Shown in pieces: positions 1 through 8,833 of a stretch of 64,000 bases of DNA. The notes beneath the pieces were generated by a model, which was given only the letters and a program-made list of their open reading frames with translations, searched no databases and had not been told where the DNA came from. Origin of the DNA: Microbacterium sp. p3-SID336 (GTDB taxonomy: Bacteria; Actinomycetota; Actinomycetes; Actinomycetales; Microbacteriaceae); contig NZ_JALXPE010000008.1 in NCBI RefSeq assembly GCF_025143365.1, positions 1-64,000 of the forward strand, read 5' to 3'. Position numbers and translations under genes: made by a program. Positions within the stretch are counted from its first letter, which is position 1. Each line of letters starts with the position of its first letter.

Positions 1-1530
1 CTTCAGCTGCGCGTTCTCGAGGTGCAGCTGACCGCCGCCCTCGACCCAGACGCCGTCGACCTTCGTGCTGGTCGCGGTGACCACGGTGGACTGCAGCGGC
101 ACGATCAGCGGCACCTGCTGGTTGATGATCGTCTGCACGGTGCCCCACTTCTCGGCGCGTGCGGCCTCGTCCGGCTCGGCGACCGCGGCCGCGAAGGCGG
201 ACTGGAACTCGGGGTCAGCCCAGTTGCACTCGCAGCGCCCCTCCAGATAGAAGTTCAGCGAGTAGGCGGGCTCGGGCGGCGTGGACTGGAAGTTCGGCAC
301 GATGTAGCCCGGGTAGCTCTTGCCCGCCGGGTAGAAGGAGTCCACCCAGGTGCCGATGTCGTTGTTGTCGATCTTCAGCGTGATGCCGATCTCCTTCAGG
401 CTGGCCTGCAGGATCTCGCCGCTGGTGTTCCACTCCGGGTACTGCCCGGCGACGCCCCACCAGGTGAGCGTGCTGCCCTCGGTGACGCCGGCTTCGGCGA
501 ACAGTTCCTTCGCCTTGTCGAGGTCGTAGGAGTAGTCGGTCAGGTCGCCGCCGTACCACGGGTTGACTTCGCCGAGCGCGTTGTTCGTCGGGGAGACGGT
601 GCCCTGGCCGTAGTAGGCCGCGTCGAGGATGGCCTCGCGGTCGACCGCGTAGGCCAGAGCCTGGCGGGCGCGCACGTCGTCGAACGGCGGGGACGTCGTG
701 TCCACCTCCCACGACGGCCACTGGCTCGGATTCTCCGGCTTGACGAGCGCGATGTCTCCGCCGCCCTCGAGCCCGGCGACATCGCCCTGGGGGACCGACC
801 ACAGCACGTCGATGTCTCCCGACCGCAGGCCCGTGACGGCGGCGGTCGACTCGGCGGCCTTGACGATGGTGATCTCGTCGAGCGCCGGCGCCTCGCCGAA
901 GTACTCGGGGTTCGGCACGAGCGTCAGGCTGTCGTCCGGTGTGAACTTCTCGACGACGTAGGGACCGGTGCCGATGGGCTCCTTGTCGATCGTGTCGAGC
1001 GCGTCGACGTCGAGCATCTTCACCCAGACGATGCCCGCGTCGAACGTGGCGATCGGCTCGGACAGCGTGACGACGACGGTCTTGTCGTCGGGAGCGGCGA
1101 CGTCGGTCACCATCTCGATCTTGTTCTTCTCCTGCGTCGCCGTCTCCGGGTCGAGGTAGTAGTCGAACGAGGCGACCGCGTCCTGTGCGGTGAACGGCTC
1201 TCCGTTCGAGAACGTCACTCCGTCGCGGAGGGTGAAGGTCCAGGTCATCTGGTCGTCCGAGGTCTCCCAGCTCTCGGCGAGATCACCGACCACCTCGCCG
1301 GACTCGTCGGTCTTGGTCAGGCCGTTCCAGAGGAGGGGGAAGAGCACCTCCTCCCACGCGAACGTGCGGATGGCGGGGTTCAGCTGCGGGATGCCCTGGG
1401 CGGCGGCCACGGTGAGCGTGCCGCCCTCCTGGGCCTGGCCGTCGGGGGCGGACGAGGTGCTGCAACCGGCGGTGACGAGCGCTGCGGTGAGCAGCACTGC
1501 TCCACCGAGCAAAAGGCGACGACGCGACAT
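1..1530 (-). CDS. ABC transporter substrate-binding protein, family 5 (peptide/nickel type), 3' end cut by window
   Basis: The reading frame runs from an ATG at 1530 leftwards without a stop to base 1, giving 510 residues, so the C-terminus lies outside. It opens with a lipoprotein signal: RRR, a hydrophobic stretch, then a lipobox ending at Cys23. The family 5 pattern follows: a GGTLTVA start to the mature domain, then LAESWE, TWTFTLRDGVTFSNGEPF and later the usual SBP_bac_5 sequence. The last visible residues (QLHLENAQLK) resemble the end of the family, so little is missing. The protein would sit on the outer face of the membrane and deliver oligopeptides or another small ligand to a permease beyond the window. 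It is divergent from the GntR regulator at 1762, which may control it. The ligand cannot be told from sequence. Confidence 0.9.
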   Translation of the reverse strand, partial: MSRRRLLLGGAVLLTAALVTAGCSTSSAPDGQAQEGGTLTVAAAQGIPQLNPAIRTFAWEEVLFPLLWNGLTKTDESGEVVGDLAESWETSDDQMTWTFTLRDGVTFSNGEPFTAQDAVASFDYYLDPETATQEKNKIEMVTDVAAPDDKTVVVTLSEPIATFDAGIVWVKMLDVDALDTIDKEPIGTGPYVVEKFTPDDSLTLVPNPEYFGEAPALDEITIVKAAESTAAVTGLRSGDIDVLWSVPQGDVAGLEGGGDIALVKPENPSQWPSWEVDTTSPPFDDVRARQALAYAVDREAILDAAYYGQGTVSPTNNALGEVNPWYGGDLTDYSYDLDKAKELFAEAGVTEGSTLTWWGVAGQYPEWNTSGEILQASLKEIGITLKIDNNDIGTWVDSFYPAGKSYPGYIVPNFQSTPPEPAYSLNFYLEGRCECNWADPEFQSAFAAAVAEPDEAARAEKWGTVQTIINQQVPLIVPLQSTVVTATSTKVDGVWVEGGGQLHLENAQLK

Positions 1531-1575
1531 GGGTGCCTCCAGGTGTCGGGTGACGATTCGGGTGAGAGGTGTTTC

Positions 1576-1702
1576 GCTATAGCATGTAGCAAGTGGGTGA
1601 GGTTGTCGAGAGGCAATCGCGTGGACGAGGTCACGTTCTCGTCACGCCCCATCGATTCCGCGGCATTCCGCTTCGTCGCCCGCGAATGCCATAGCATCGA
1701 GC
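1576..1702. promoter_or_regulatory. Candidate GntR/FCD operator pair in a divergent intergenic region
   Basis: Two similar 15-base sites lie between the divergent binding-protein and GntR genes: GCTATAGCATGTAGC at 1576-1590 and GCCATAGCATCGAGC at 1688-1702, identical at 12 of 15 positions. Each lies near one of the two gene starts. Such spacing fits autoregulation plus control of the transporter by the neighbouring FCD regulator. This is inferred from position and similarity only. Confidence 0.4.
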
Positions 1703-1761
1703 GAGCGAAAGAGCCGCCGCTCGACGAGCGGACGGCACCGCCGACCGGGAAGGGCTCAACG

Positions 1762-2415
1762 ATGCGCAGCGTGTCGGATCAGAACATCGCCGAACAGGTC
1801 GCGGACGAACTGCGCGCCGCCATCCACTCCGGCGAGCTCGCCCCCGGCGAGCGCCTGGTCGAGCGCAAGCTCGCCGACCGCCTCGGCGTCAGCCACATCC
1901 CGGTGCGCGAGGCTCTGACCCGTCTCGCCGAAGAGCGCCTCATCACGCGCGAACCCCGACGCGGCGCACGCGTCGCCAGCCTCACCGCGCAGGACCTGGA
2001 GGAGATCTCGAGCCTGCGGATCGTGCTCGAGCAGTACATGGCCGTGCGCGTGCAGGAGAGGTGGAATGCGGAGTCCGCCGAGCGGCTCGGCGCGATCATC
2101 CGCGCCATGTCCGCCGCGGCTCCCGGCGACATCGACGAGGTGCTGCGCCAGGACCGGCTGTTCCACGAGGCACTGGCCGACCTCGCCGAGCACCGATTCC
2201 TGGATGAGCTGAGCGCCCAGCTGCGCGGCCGCATCGCGGGCTTCCTGCACGCCGCGAACGCCGCCCTCGACCCTGCGGAGCAGGAGGAGCACGTGCGGAG
2301 CCACCAGCAGATCGTCGATGCCATCGCGAGCGGAGACCCGGACCGCGCACGCACGGTCATCGCGGAGCACGTCACGCGCGCCGTCGAGCGCATCACGCCC
2401 TCCCCTGAGGCCTGA
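1762..2415 (+). CDS. GntR-family transcriptional regulator, FCD (FadR-like) subfamily
   Basis: This is a 217-residue regulator. The N-terminal winged helix covers roughly residues 10-75, with the recognition segment around RKLADRLGVSHIPVREALTRL. A helical FCD ligand-binding domain follows to about residue 210, with the expected His residues in the FHEAL and SHQQIVDAI segments that usually bind a metal and an organic acid effector. The frame stays open far upstream, but the ATG at 1762 matches the family N-terminus and the upstream extension is low-complexity shadow sequence. The gene is divergent from the family 5 binding protein, and similar 15-base sites sit in the shared intergenic region. 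It probably senses a carboxylate and represses the transporter; the ligand is unknown. Confidence 0.9.
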   Translation: MRSVSDQNIAEQVADELRAAIHSGELAPGERLVERKLADRLGVSHIPVREALTRLAEERLITREPRRGARVASLTAQDLEEISSLRIVLEQYMAVRVQERWNAESAERLGAIIRAMSAAAPGDIDEVLRQDRLFHEALADLAEHRFLDELSAQLRGRIAGFLHAANAALDPAEQEEHVRSHQQIVDAIASGDPDRARTVIAEHVTRAVERITPSPEA

Positions 2416-2525
2416 GCCGGCACACGTCGCACGCCGAGCGCATCGGGCTGCGCCGCCGCCCCCGCACACATCGTGCGCCTCACTCCCCCGGAGCGTGAGG
2501 CTTCGCCCCGCGCCGCACCCCACGG

Positions 2526-2557
2526 AGCCCGACGGCCCGACCCTCGTCGGCCCGGGC
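2526..2557. terminator. Possible stem-loop between convergent genes
   Basis: A GC-rich imperfect inverted repeat (AGCCCGACGGCCCGAC against GTCGGCCCGGGCT, loop CCTC) lies between the convergent GntR gene and the glycosidase at 2614. It has no U-tract, so the call is weak. The rest of 2416-2613 shows no gene. Confidence 0.3.
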
Positions 2558-2613
2558 TGCCCCGCGTCGGACTCCGCCGCCGCAGGCCCGGGCTCCCGCG
2601 TGGGACTCCGTGC

Positions 2614-4323
2614 TCAGTCCTCGCGAGTGTTGACGTAGGGATCGAGTCCGGCGTCGCGGAACGAGTCGAGCATCCCGGCGCCGTTGTCGATCTGCAGCTG
2701 GCACGGCTCCCCCGACCCGAGCGCGCCGCCGGCGTTGAACCGCACGAGCGCCTTGAGGTTCGGGTGCTCCTTGAGCGCCGCCGGGATCTCGCGGTGCCAC
2801 CGGGCCGCCAGGTCAGGATCGCTGACGTTGTACGACGTGCCGTACTCGGTGAGGATCTGCGGCTTGGTGGCGAGGCTGCCCTCGGTGAAGAAGTGGTACT
2901 TCTGGTCGATCTTGTCGCCGAAGGTCGTCCACGGGGTGCCGTTGCAGGTGTAGAAGTTGTACGGGTCGTACCCCACCCAGTCGACATAGGCATCACCGGG
3001 GTACGCGGCCCTGATCCGATCGTCGTTGCCGTCGCCGAGGTACCCCGAGGAGACCCACGCCCACGCCACGTTCGTGACGCCCTTTGCGGCGAAACGGTCG
3101 TGCACCCGCCGATACGCCGCGACGTAATCGGCCATCGACCCCTTGTCGCGATTCGGCTCGATGTCGAACTCCGGGTCGAAGGCGATCATGACGTCGTGCC
3201 CGAAGGCCGCGATCCGATCCGCCGCGGAGTCGATGTAGCCATCGAGCTCCCCGCGGGCGATGCGCGACCAGGCGATGTCGGTGTCGGTGTCGGACACCCG
3301 CGCCTGCCACGAGAACAGCAGGGTGCGATCCTGCCCCAGCTCGCGCTCCGCCTCATCGGGGAAGACGCCCTGCTGAGGGTGCGTCGAGAAGTCGTGGTAC
3401 CGCATCGTCATGTCGAACCGGCGGCCCACCGTGGCCTCGAGGTCGGTGACGCCCGCCGCGAGATCGTCGCCGTCACCGGTGTCGTACACGCCCCAGAGTG
3501 CGCCGCACTGCGGTGCGAGCATGCCCTGCGCGCCGCAGGTCTCACCCTCCGGCTCCGGAGAGCTGGAGGCGGACGGCGACGGGGAGAGGGACGGTGCCGG
3601 CGACGGGGAGGCGGGCGGTGTCGGCGACGGGGACAGGGAAGGACTGGGGGACGGCGCGGGGGAGCTGGACGGTGCCGGGACTCCGGCACCGCCGATGTCT
3701 TCGCGGACCAGGTGCGCGTCGAAGCTGAGATTCCGCGTCCGGCGGTGGTGCGCGAGCACCTGCACGGCGATGGTGTTCACGCCTTGGTGCAGCAGCGCCA
3801 CGGGAACCGAGAACGAGGTCGGGTTCGAGCGGGCCGCGCGGGACGACGGTGCGGCGGTCGCCGCGCTGTCGGCCGTGACCTCGCCCTTCGGCGCGTTCTT
3901 ACGACCGACCTCGACGCCGTTCACCCAGACCACGATGCCGTCGTCGGCCCAGGTGTTGATCCAGCTCCACTCGGGCAGGTCGTCCGTGAGGGTGAAGCTC
4001 TTCGAGAAGTACACGGACGGCGGTCGCTCCGGTCCGGCGTCGATGCGGGTGGTGATCCGCCCCGCCCTGGACCCGAGGCCGAACGGCGCGCTGCCCACAT
4101 CCCACGGGAGCGCGGCGGTCTGCCACCCCTCGGCGGGTGCGTGGCCGGAGGCGTCGTACGACCACTCCGACCCGCGTTCGATGATCGAGGAGATGACGTC
4201 CGAGGGCTCGCTCGCGGCGGCAGGCGGCGCGGCGATCACCGCCCCCACGAGGGCGGCGGCCGCCGTGAGAGCGGCGGCCAGGATTCGACGGGATCGCGCT
4301 CGTGCGCGGAGGAAAGCGTTCAT
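2614..4323 (-). CDS. Secreted GH26-like glycoside hydrolase with N-terminal jelly-roll-like module (paralogue 1)
   Basis: This is a 569-residue exported protein. A Sec signal covers residues 1-38 (basic RARARSRR, then a hydrophobic run ending AAA-S). Residues ~41-205 form a module seen as one repeat unit in both paralogues (SYFSKSFTL-like core, SWINTWADDGIVVWVNGVEVG, NTIAVQVL), probably a carbohydrate-binding beta-sandwich. Residues ~210-260 are a Ser/Pro linker. Residues ~261-569 resemble clan A GH26 beta-mannanases: Glu385 in FDPEFD sits where the acid/base is expected, and Glu493 in LTEYG fits the nucleophile. I chose the second of two adjacent ATGs (4323) because it aligns with paralogue 2. 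There is no cell-wall anchor. The substrate is likely a beta-linked polysaccharide but not proven. Confidence 0.8.
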   Translation of the reverse strand: MNAFLRARARSRRILAAALTAAAALVGAVIAAPPAAASEPSDVISSIIERGSEWSYDASGHAPAEGWQTAALPWDVGSAPFGLGSRAGRITTRIDAGPERPPSVYFSKSFTLTDDLPEWSWINTWADDGIVVWVNGVEVGRKNAPKGEVTADSAATAAPSSRAARSNPTSFSVPVALLHQGVNTIAVQVLAHHRRTRNLSFDAHLVREDIGGAGVPAPSSSPAPSPSPSLSPSPTPPASPSPAPSLSPSPSASSSPEPEGETCGAQGMLAPQCGALWGVYDTGDGDDLAAGVTDLEATVGRRFDMTMRYHDFSTHPQQGVFPDEAERELGQDRTLLFSWQARVSDTDTDIAWSRIARGELDGYIDSAADRIAAFGHDVMIAFDPEFDIEPNRDKGSMADYVAAYRRVHDRFAAKGVTNVAWAWVSSGYLGDGNDDRIRAAYPGDAYVDWVGYDPYNFYTCNGTPWTTFGDKIDQKYHFFTEGSLATKPQILTEYGTSYNVSDPDLAARWHREIPAALKEHPNLKALVRFNAGGALGSGEPCQLQIDNGAGMLDSFRDAGLDPYVNTRED

Positions 4324-4352
4324 CATCTCGCAGGGTGTCGGGAGGCCCGGCC

Positions 4353-4520
4353 GCATCAGTCAGCCGGAGCCCGCAGGGTTAGACGAGTCCGGCGGCATCG
4401 CGCAGCCGGAGCCCGCAGGTTCGGTAGGAGCCGAGCCCGCAGGGGTGGGACGAGCCCGGCGGCATCGCGGAGTCGGAGCCCCAGGGTTCGGGAGGGGCCC
4501 GGTCGCATTGCGCGGCAGAG
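4353..4520. repeat. Degenerate tandem repeat, unit ~42 bp
   Basis: The 265-base gap between the two glycosidase paralogues contains about three and a half imperfect copies of a ~42-base unit. The units begin near 4353, 4395, 4462 and 4505, with a partial copy between 4420 and 4461. Each unit has a GCATCGCGCAGCCGGAGCC-like core followed by GACGAGCCCGGCG. No gene is visible in the gap. Confidence 0.7.
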
Positions 4521-4588
4521 TCGCGTGTTCGCGGGAGTGCCCGCCGCCGGGCCGACCGAAGTCGCGCCGACGGCGGGCGTCGCGGCGG

Positions 4589-6325
4589 TCAGTCCTTCCG
4601 CGTGTTCACGTAGGGGTCGAGCCCTGCGTCACGGAAGGAGTCGAGCATGCCCGCTCCGTTCTCGATCTGCAGCTGGCACTGCTCCCCGGTGCCGAGCTCG
4701 CCCTCCGAGTTGAAGCGCACGAGGGCCTTCAGGTTGGGGAACCCCTTGAGGGCGTCGGGGATGTCGCGGTGCCATGCGGTGGCCAGTGCGGGGTCGCTCA
4801 CGTTGTACGAGGTGCCGTACTCCGAGAGCAGCTGCGGCTTGTCACCCAGGCCGTGCTCCACGAAGAAGTCGTACTTCGGCTGGATCTTGTCCTTGAAGGT
4901 CGTCCACTCGGTGTCGTTGCACGTGTAGAAGTTGTACGGGTCGTACCCGATCCAGTCGACGTAGTCGTCGCCCGGATACCCGTCGAGGATCCGATCGTCG
5001 TTGCCTGCCCCGAGGTACCCGGTGGAGACCCAGGCCCACGCGACGTTCGTGACTCCCCGCGCGGCGAACCGGTCGTGGACGCGGCGGTACGCGGCCGCGT
5101 AGTCGCTCATCGAGCCCTTCATGCGGTTGGGCTCGTTGTCGAACTCGGGGTCGAACGCGATCATGACGGGCTTGGCGTACGCCTTGATGCGGTCGGCGGC
5201 CGCATCGATGTAGTAGTCCTCGTCACCGGCGATGATCTTCGACCACGGGATGTTCGTGTCGGTGTCGGACACCCGCGCCTGCCACGAGAACAGCAGGGTG
5301 CGGTCCTGACCCAGCTCCTGCTCCGCGATGTCAGGGAAGACGCCCTGGTGCTGGTGCTCGGAGAAGTCGTGGTACCGCATGGTGATGTCGAAGGTGCGGT
5401 CGACCTTGTCCTCCAACCCCGTCACCGAGGCGGTCAGCGAGTCGCCGCCCGTGGCGTAGACGCCCCACAGCGCGCCGCACGCCGGTGCCAGCAGCGCTTG
5501 CGCCCCGCACTTCTCCTCGTCGTCCGCGGGCGGCTCGGTGGCCGGCTCGGTCGGCTCCGTCGTCGGCTCCGCGGCCGGCTCGGTCGTGGGCTCCGTCGCA
5601 GGCTCCGTCGTCGGTTCCGTCGATGGGGACGGGGACGGAGACGGAGACGGGGCGACGGTCGGCTCCGGCGCAGGAGCCACCGCGGCGCCATCCGTCGTCG
5701 CGTCCTCGCGCACGAGGTGGGCGTCGAACGTCAGGTTCGGGGTGTCGTGGTAGTTGGCGAGCACCTGCACGGCGATGGTGTTCTCGCCCTCGTGCAGCGC
5801 CGTGATCGGCACCGAGAACGACACCGGGTTGCTGCGGGCGGTCTTCGACGACGGTGCCGCGGTCGCGTAGCTCTTCGGCGTGATGTCGCCCTCGGGCGCG
5901 TTCTTGCGGCCGATCTCCACGCCGTTGATCCACACCACGATGCCGTCGTCGGCCCAGGTGTTGATCCACGACCACTCCGGGAGGTCGTCGGTGAGCGTGA
6001 AGCTCTTGGTGAAGTAGGCCGCGAGCGGGCGATCGGAGCCCGACACGATCGTGGTGGCGACCTTGCCGGTGCTGGTGCCGACGCCGAACGGAGCCGTTCC
6101 CACCGCCCAGGTGGTCGAGCCGGACTGCCACTCATCACCCGGGGCCTCGCCCGATCGGTAGTACGACCAGTCAGAGCCCCGAGTGATGATCGACGAGATC
6201 ACGTTCGTGGTGTCGGAAGCCGCCGCAGGTTGTGCGACGACGGCACCGCCCAGCAGCGAGAGGGCTGCGAGAGAGGCGAAGAGGGTACGGCGGATTCTGG
6301 TGTGTGCGTAGGGTAGGGCTTTCAT
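4589..6325 (-). CDS. Secreted GH26-like glycoside hydrolase with N-terminal jelly-roll-like module (paralogue 2)
   Basis: This is a 578-residue protein with the same architecture as its neighbour at 2614 and very high similarity along both folded modules. A signal peptide ends near residue 37 (AQPAAAS) and the N-terminal module covers ~42-205. The linker at ~212-267 is different: Pro-Ser runs followed by repeated Thr-Glu-Pro instead of the Ser/Pro linker of paralogue 1. The GH26-like domain retains Glu394 (FDPEFD) and Glu502 (LSEYG) in the positions of acid/base and nucleophile. The start ATG at 6325 is preceded by CGAGAAG, and the longer frame upstream is not needed. Tandem duplication followed by linker divergence is the simplest history. 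Both proteins are likely extracellular and soluble. Confidence 0.8.
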   Translation of the reverse strand: MKALPYAHTRIRRTLFASLAALSLLGGAVVAQPAAASDTTNVISSIITRGSDWSYYRSGEAPGDEWQSGSTTWAVGTAPFGVGTSTGKVATTIVSGSDRPLAAYFTKSFTLTDDLPEWSWINTWADDGIVVWINGVEIGRKNAPEGDITPKSYATAAPSSKTARSNPVSFSVPITALHEGENTIAVQVLANYHDTPNLTFDAHLVREDATTDGAAVAPAPEPTVAPSPSPSPSPSTEPTTEPATEPTTEPAAEPTTEPTEPATEPPADDEEKCGAQALLAPACGALWGVYATGGDSLTASVTGLEDKVDRTFDITMRYHDFSEHQHQGVFPDIAEQELGQDRTLLFSWQARVSDTDTNIPWSKIIAGDEDYYIDAAADRIKAYAKPVMIAFDPEFDNEPNRMKGSMSDYAAAYRRVHDRFAARGVTNVAWAWVSTGYLGAGNDDRILDGYPGDDYVDWIGYDPYNFYTCNDTEWTTFKDKIQPKYDFFVEHGLGDKPQLLSEYGTSYNVSDPALATAWHRDIPDALKGFPNLKALVRFNSEGELGTGEQCQLQIENGAGMLDSFRDAGLDPYVNTRKD

Positions 6326-6468
6326 CTTCTCGAAGGGTATGGAAGACCACCCGGATGCCTCGGGAACAGCCGGGTCTCTTCTGGGCGGATGCCGAGCCCC
6401 CTCGATGCACCCTGTGAACATTTCTGGCGCGTCCACCCTATGTCATCTGATGGGTAACACGCTACTTC

Positions 6469-6486
6469 GCCCTCCGAAAGGCGGGC
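6469..6486 (-). terminator. Stem-loop downstream of the beta-helix gene
   Basis: A short stem GCCCTCC / GGCGGGC with one mismatch closes a GAAA tetraloop, 43 bases past the stop of the beta-helix gene at 6529. It probably terminates that leftward transcript before the glycosidase promoter region. The remaining ~140 bases to 6325 hold no visible gene. Confidence 0.45.
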
Positions 6487-6528
6487 TCGGCCCGGGAGAG
6501 CCGCGTCGACTCCCCCAGGCCGGGCGCC

Positions 6529-8676
6529 TCAGACCACCAGGTTCGCGGTGTCGACCACGCGGTCGCCCGCCGCCGGGAATGCCGCCCGGGTGACGCCTGC
6601 CTCCACGTTGCCCGTGTGCAGCAGGGTCGAGGCGGAGCCGAACGCATCGTCCCTCAGGTCGAGCGACCCGCCCTCGAAGCGGTTGCCCACGGCGCGGTAG
6701 TGGGTCTTGCCTCCCGCCAGTGACACGTGGACGGCGTCGGCTTCCGCCCGGAGGGTGCTGTCGGTGAGGGTCACGTGCAGCTCACCCTCCCCCGACCTTT
6801 CCACTCCCGTGCCACCCTTCCACGCCACGTCGGAGCCGGCGACCTCGACCGCGTGCCGCCCGGCCGTCGCCGCCGCGATCCGCACGTTCCGCAGTGTCGA
6901 GCCCTCGAACCGCAACCGTTCCGAGGAGGTCGCGATCGGCGCCGCATCGTCCGCAGCAGACAGGGTCGAGCCGCGGAACGTGACCGCCCCGGCGCCGAGC
7001 ACCTTCATCCCGCCGACACCCGTCAGCACCGTGTCGACGAAGGTCACGGGCGTCGCGACGGTCGCGTTCGTGAGCTCGCCAGGGGCCGTGAACGTGAAGT
7101 GCGAGTCGGCGATCACGGTCGGGCGCGCCGAATTGTCCGACGCCTGCGTGAGGATCAGCGTGTCCGAGGCTGTGCAGCCGCGCAGCTGCGCACCGTCGGC
7201 GTTCACCCACAGCATGCCGGAGCCGGAGAGGGAGGGCTTGCCGATGACCTGCACGTCTTCCAGCGTCAGATCGGTGATGCGCACGCGCGCCACGAACCAG
7301 GAGCACACGTGCTTGCGCACCGTGATGCGCTTGGCAGCCGACCCCCAGGCCGCGCCGGAGTTCGCGAACGTCATCAGCCCCGAGTTGCCGGTGTAGGTGA
7401 GGTCGTGCTCGTACTGGCCGTGCGTGACGAAGGGGCCCTGGTCGTCGCCGTCGCCGTGGCAGTTCTCCACCAGGCAGTAGGCGCTCGCGGTGAAGTCGTT
7501 CAGGTGCCGCGCGTTCGCGGTGTGGCAGTTCGCGACGTATCCGTAGAGGCAGTAGATCTGCTGCGTGAGGTACCCCGCGCCGCCCCAGGTGACCGAGGTC
7601 GGGTTCTTGAGCGTGCAGCTCTCGGTCGTGAAGTAGGTGTTCCACCGGCGCTGGATCAGCGGCCAGAACGTCGCGGTGCCGTCGATGTGATCCACGTCGC
7701 AGCGCACCGCATACTCGAACGCCAGCGGGTGCGAGCCGGTGTACTCGTCGGTACCGCCGCCCAGGAACCGCAGATTCGACACGCGCACGTCCTGCACCGG
7801 GACGACGTGCCGCCACGTCATCGTGCGGTCCTTGCCGAGCGGCCAGCCGTTCTTGTAGTTCACGCGGATGTGGGTGCCGTCGACGATCTGCGTCACCTGG
7901 ACGAGGCGCTGCAGCTCGCGTTCCCAGCGGCCGGACAGCGCGTTCACCTCGGCGGCGTACCACTCGCCCACCGCGAAGAACGAGGAGTCGGCGACCGGGA
8001 ACACGTCGGCGAGATCGGGCACGGTCTCGCCCAGCCGAGCCTCCTGCACGGCCTCGGTCACCTCGCCGCGGAAGAACATCACCGCCGCGAACGGGTCGTC
8101 CTTGCCGGCGTTCTCGATGCCCTCCGTGGTCATCAGGTGATTGCCGAAGTCGAAGGCGATGTTCGACCGGGAGAATCGGTGGCGGCGCACGAAGTTCAGG
8201 TCGGTGTGCGCCTCCACGCGGTGCACCGCGGGGTCGAGCACCATCGCGTCGAGCGCGTCGTCCGCGGGAACGGAGGCGTCCATGATGCCGAACTGGCGGA
8301 ACTCGACCACGCCGCCGTGCACGAGCACCCAGACGCCACCCTTGGCCCCCGCGAGCACCGTGCCGCCGTTCGCCGCCGGGCCGTCCTTCTTCACGAAACG
8401 GTAGAGGCCGCCGCCGCCGTCACCCGGTGCCGCGTAGCCGGCCGTGCGAACCAGGTCGCCGTCCTTGCCCTTGCGCGCCGCGAGCGCCGTCGCCGTGCCG
8501 CCGTTCGCGACGGACTTCGAGCCGGCCGCCTCCAGGGGTACCGCGGGGCCGGACGCCTGGGCAGCGGCGGGGGCGCCGACCGCCGCGACACCGCCGAGCG
8601 CGGCGGCCCCGAATCCGGCGAGCAGCATGCGCCTGCTCCGCAGGGCCGCGGTGTCCGTGTTGTCGAGCTGGGTCAT
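6529..8676 (-). CDS. Tat-exported right-handed beta-helix protein (pectate-lyase-like fold)
   Basis: This is a 715-residue protein. The start at 8676 was chosen because AAGGAGG lies six bases upstream; an ATG two codons earlier would touch the ribosome site. The N-terminus carries a twin-arginine signal (SRRMLLAGFG, Arg15-Arg16) with cleavage likely after AQA at residue 41. The mature part begins with a GLYRFVKKDG-type segment common at the start of pectate-lyase-superfamily proteins, then many short beta strands rich in Asn, Thr, Val and Gly (for example YTGNSGLMTFANSG) typical of parallel beta-helices. I see no clear GH28 catalytic triad, so lyase, hydrolase or structural roles remain open. 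It lies beside two secreted glycosidases, which suggests shared work on an external polysaccharide. Confidence 0.7.
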   Translation of the reverse strand: MTQLDNTDTAALRSRRMLLAGFGAAALGGVAAVGAPAAAQASGPAVPLEAAGSKSVANGGTATALAARKGKDGDLVRTAGYAAPGDGGGGLYRFVKKDGPAANGGTVLAGAKGGVWVLVHGGVVEFRQFGIMDASVPADDALDAMVLDPAVHRVEAHTDLNFVRRHRFSRSNIAFDFGNHLMTTEGIENAGKDDPFAAVMFFRGEVTEAVQEARLGETVPDLADVFPVADSSFFAVGEWYAAEVNALSGRWERELQRLVQVTQIVDGTHIRVNYKNGWPLGKDRTMTWRHVVPVQDVRVSNLRFLGGGTDEYTGSHPLAFEYAVRCDVDHIDGTATFWPLIQRRWNTYFTTESCTLKNPTSVTWGGAGYLTQQIYCLYGYVANCHTANARHLNDFTASAYCLVENCHGDGDDQGPFVTHGQYEHDLTYTGNSGLMTFANSGAAWGSAAKRITVRKHVCSWFVARVRITDLTLEDVQVIGKPSLSGSGMLWVNADGAQLRGCTASDTLILTQASDNSARPTVIADSHFTFTAPGELTNATVATPVTFVDTVLTGVGGMKVLGAGAVTFRGSTLSAADDAAPIATSSERLRFEGSTLRNVRIAAATAGRHAVEVAGSDVAWKGGTGVERSGEGELHVTLTDSTLRAEADAVHVSLAGGKTHYRAVGNRFEGGSLDLRDDAFGSASTLLHTGNVEAGVTRAAFPAAGDRVVDTANLVV

Positions 8677-8833
8677 GCTCATCCTCCTTGCGGCGTCGTC
8701 GCCGCGGTCAGGCGTCCGGCCGTCCGGCCGAGCCGCATTCTCCGTTCAGTCCCCCGACCCCAGAGCCGTCCGAGCGGTCGCCCGGAAGCGTCGTGCCGCC
8801 GTCAGCGGGCGGCCATGCCCCTGCCCCGCACGC

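Noticed and set aside
22..1761. Plus-strand reading frame continuous with the GntR gene, which would give a ~800-residue fusion
   Set aside because: The first 580 residues lie opposite the clear lipoprotein gene and have no domain. The true start is at 1762.
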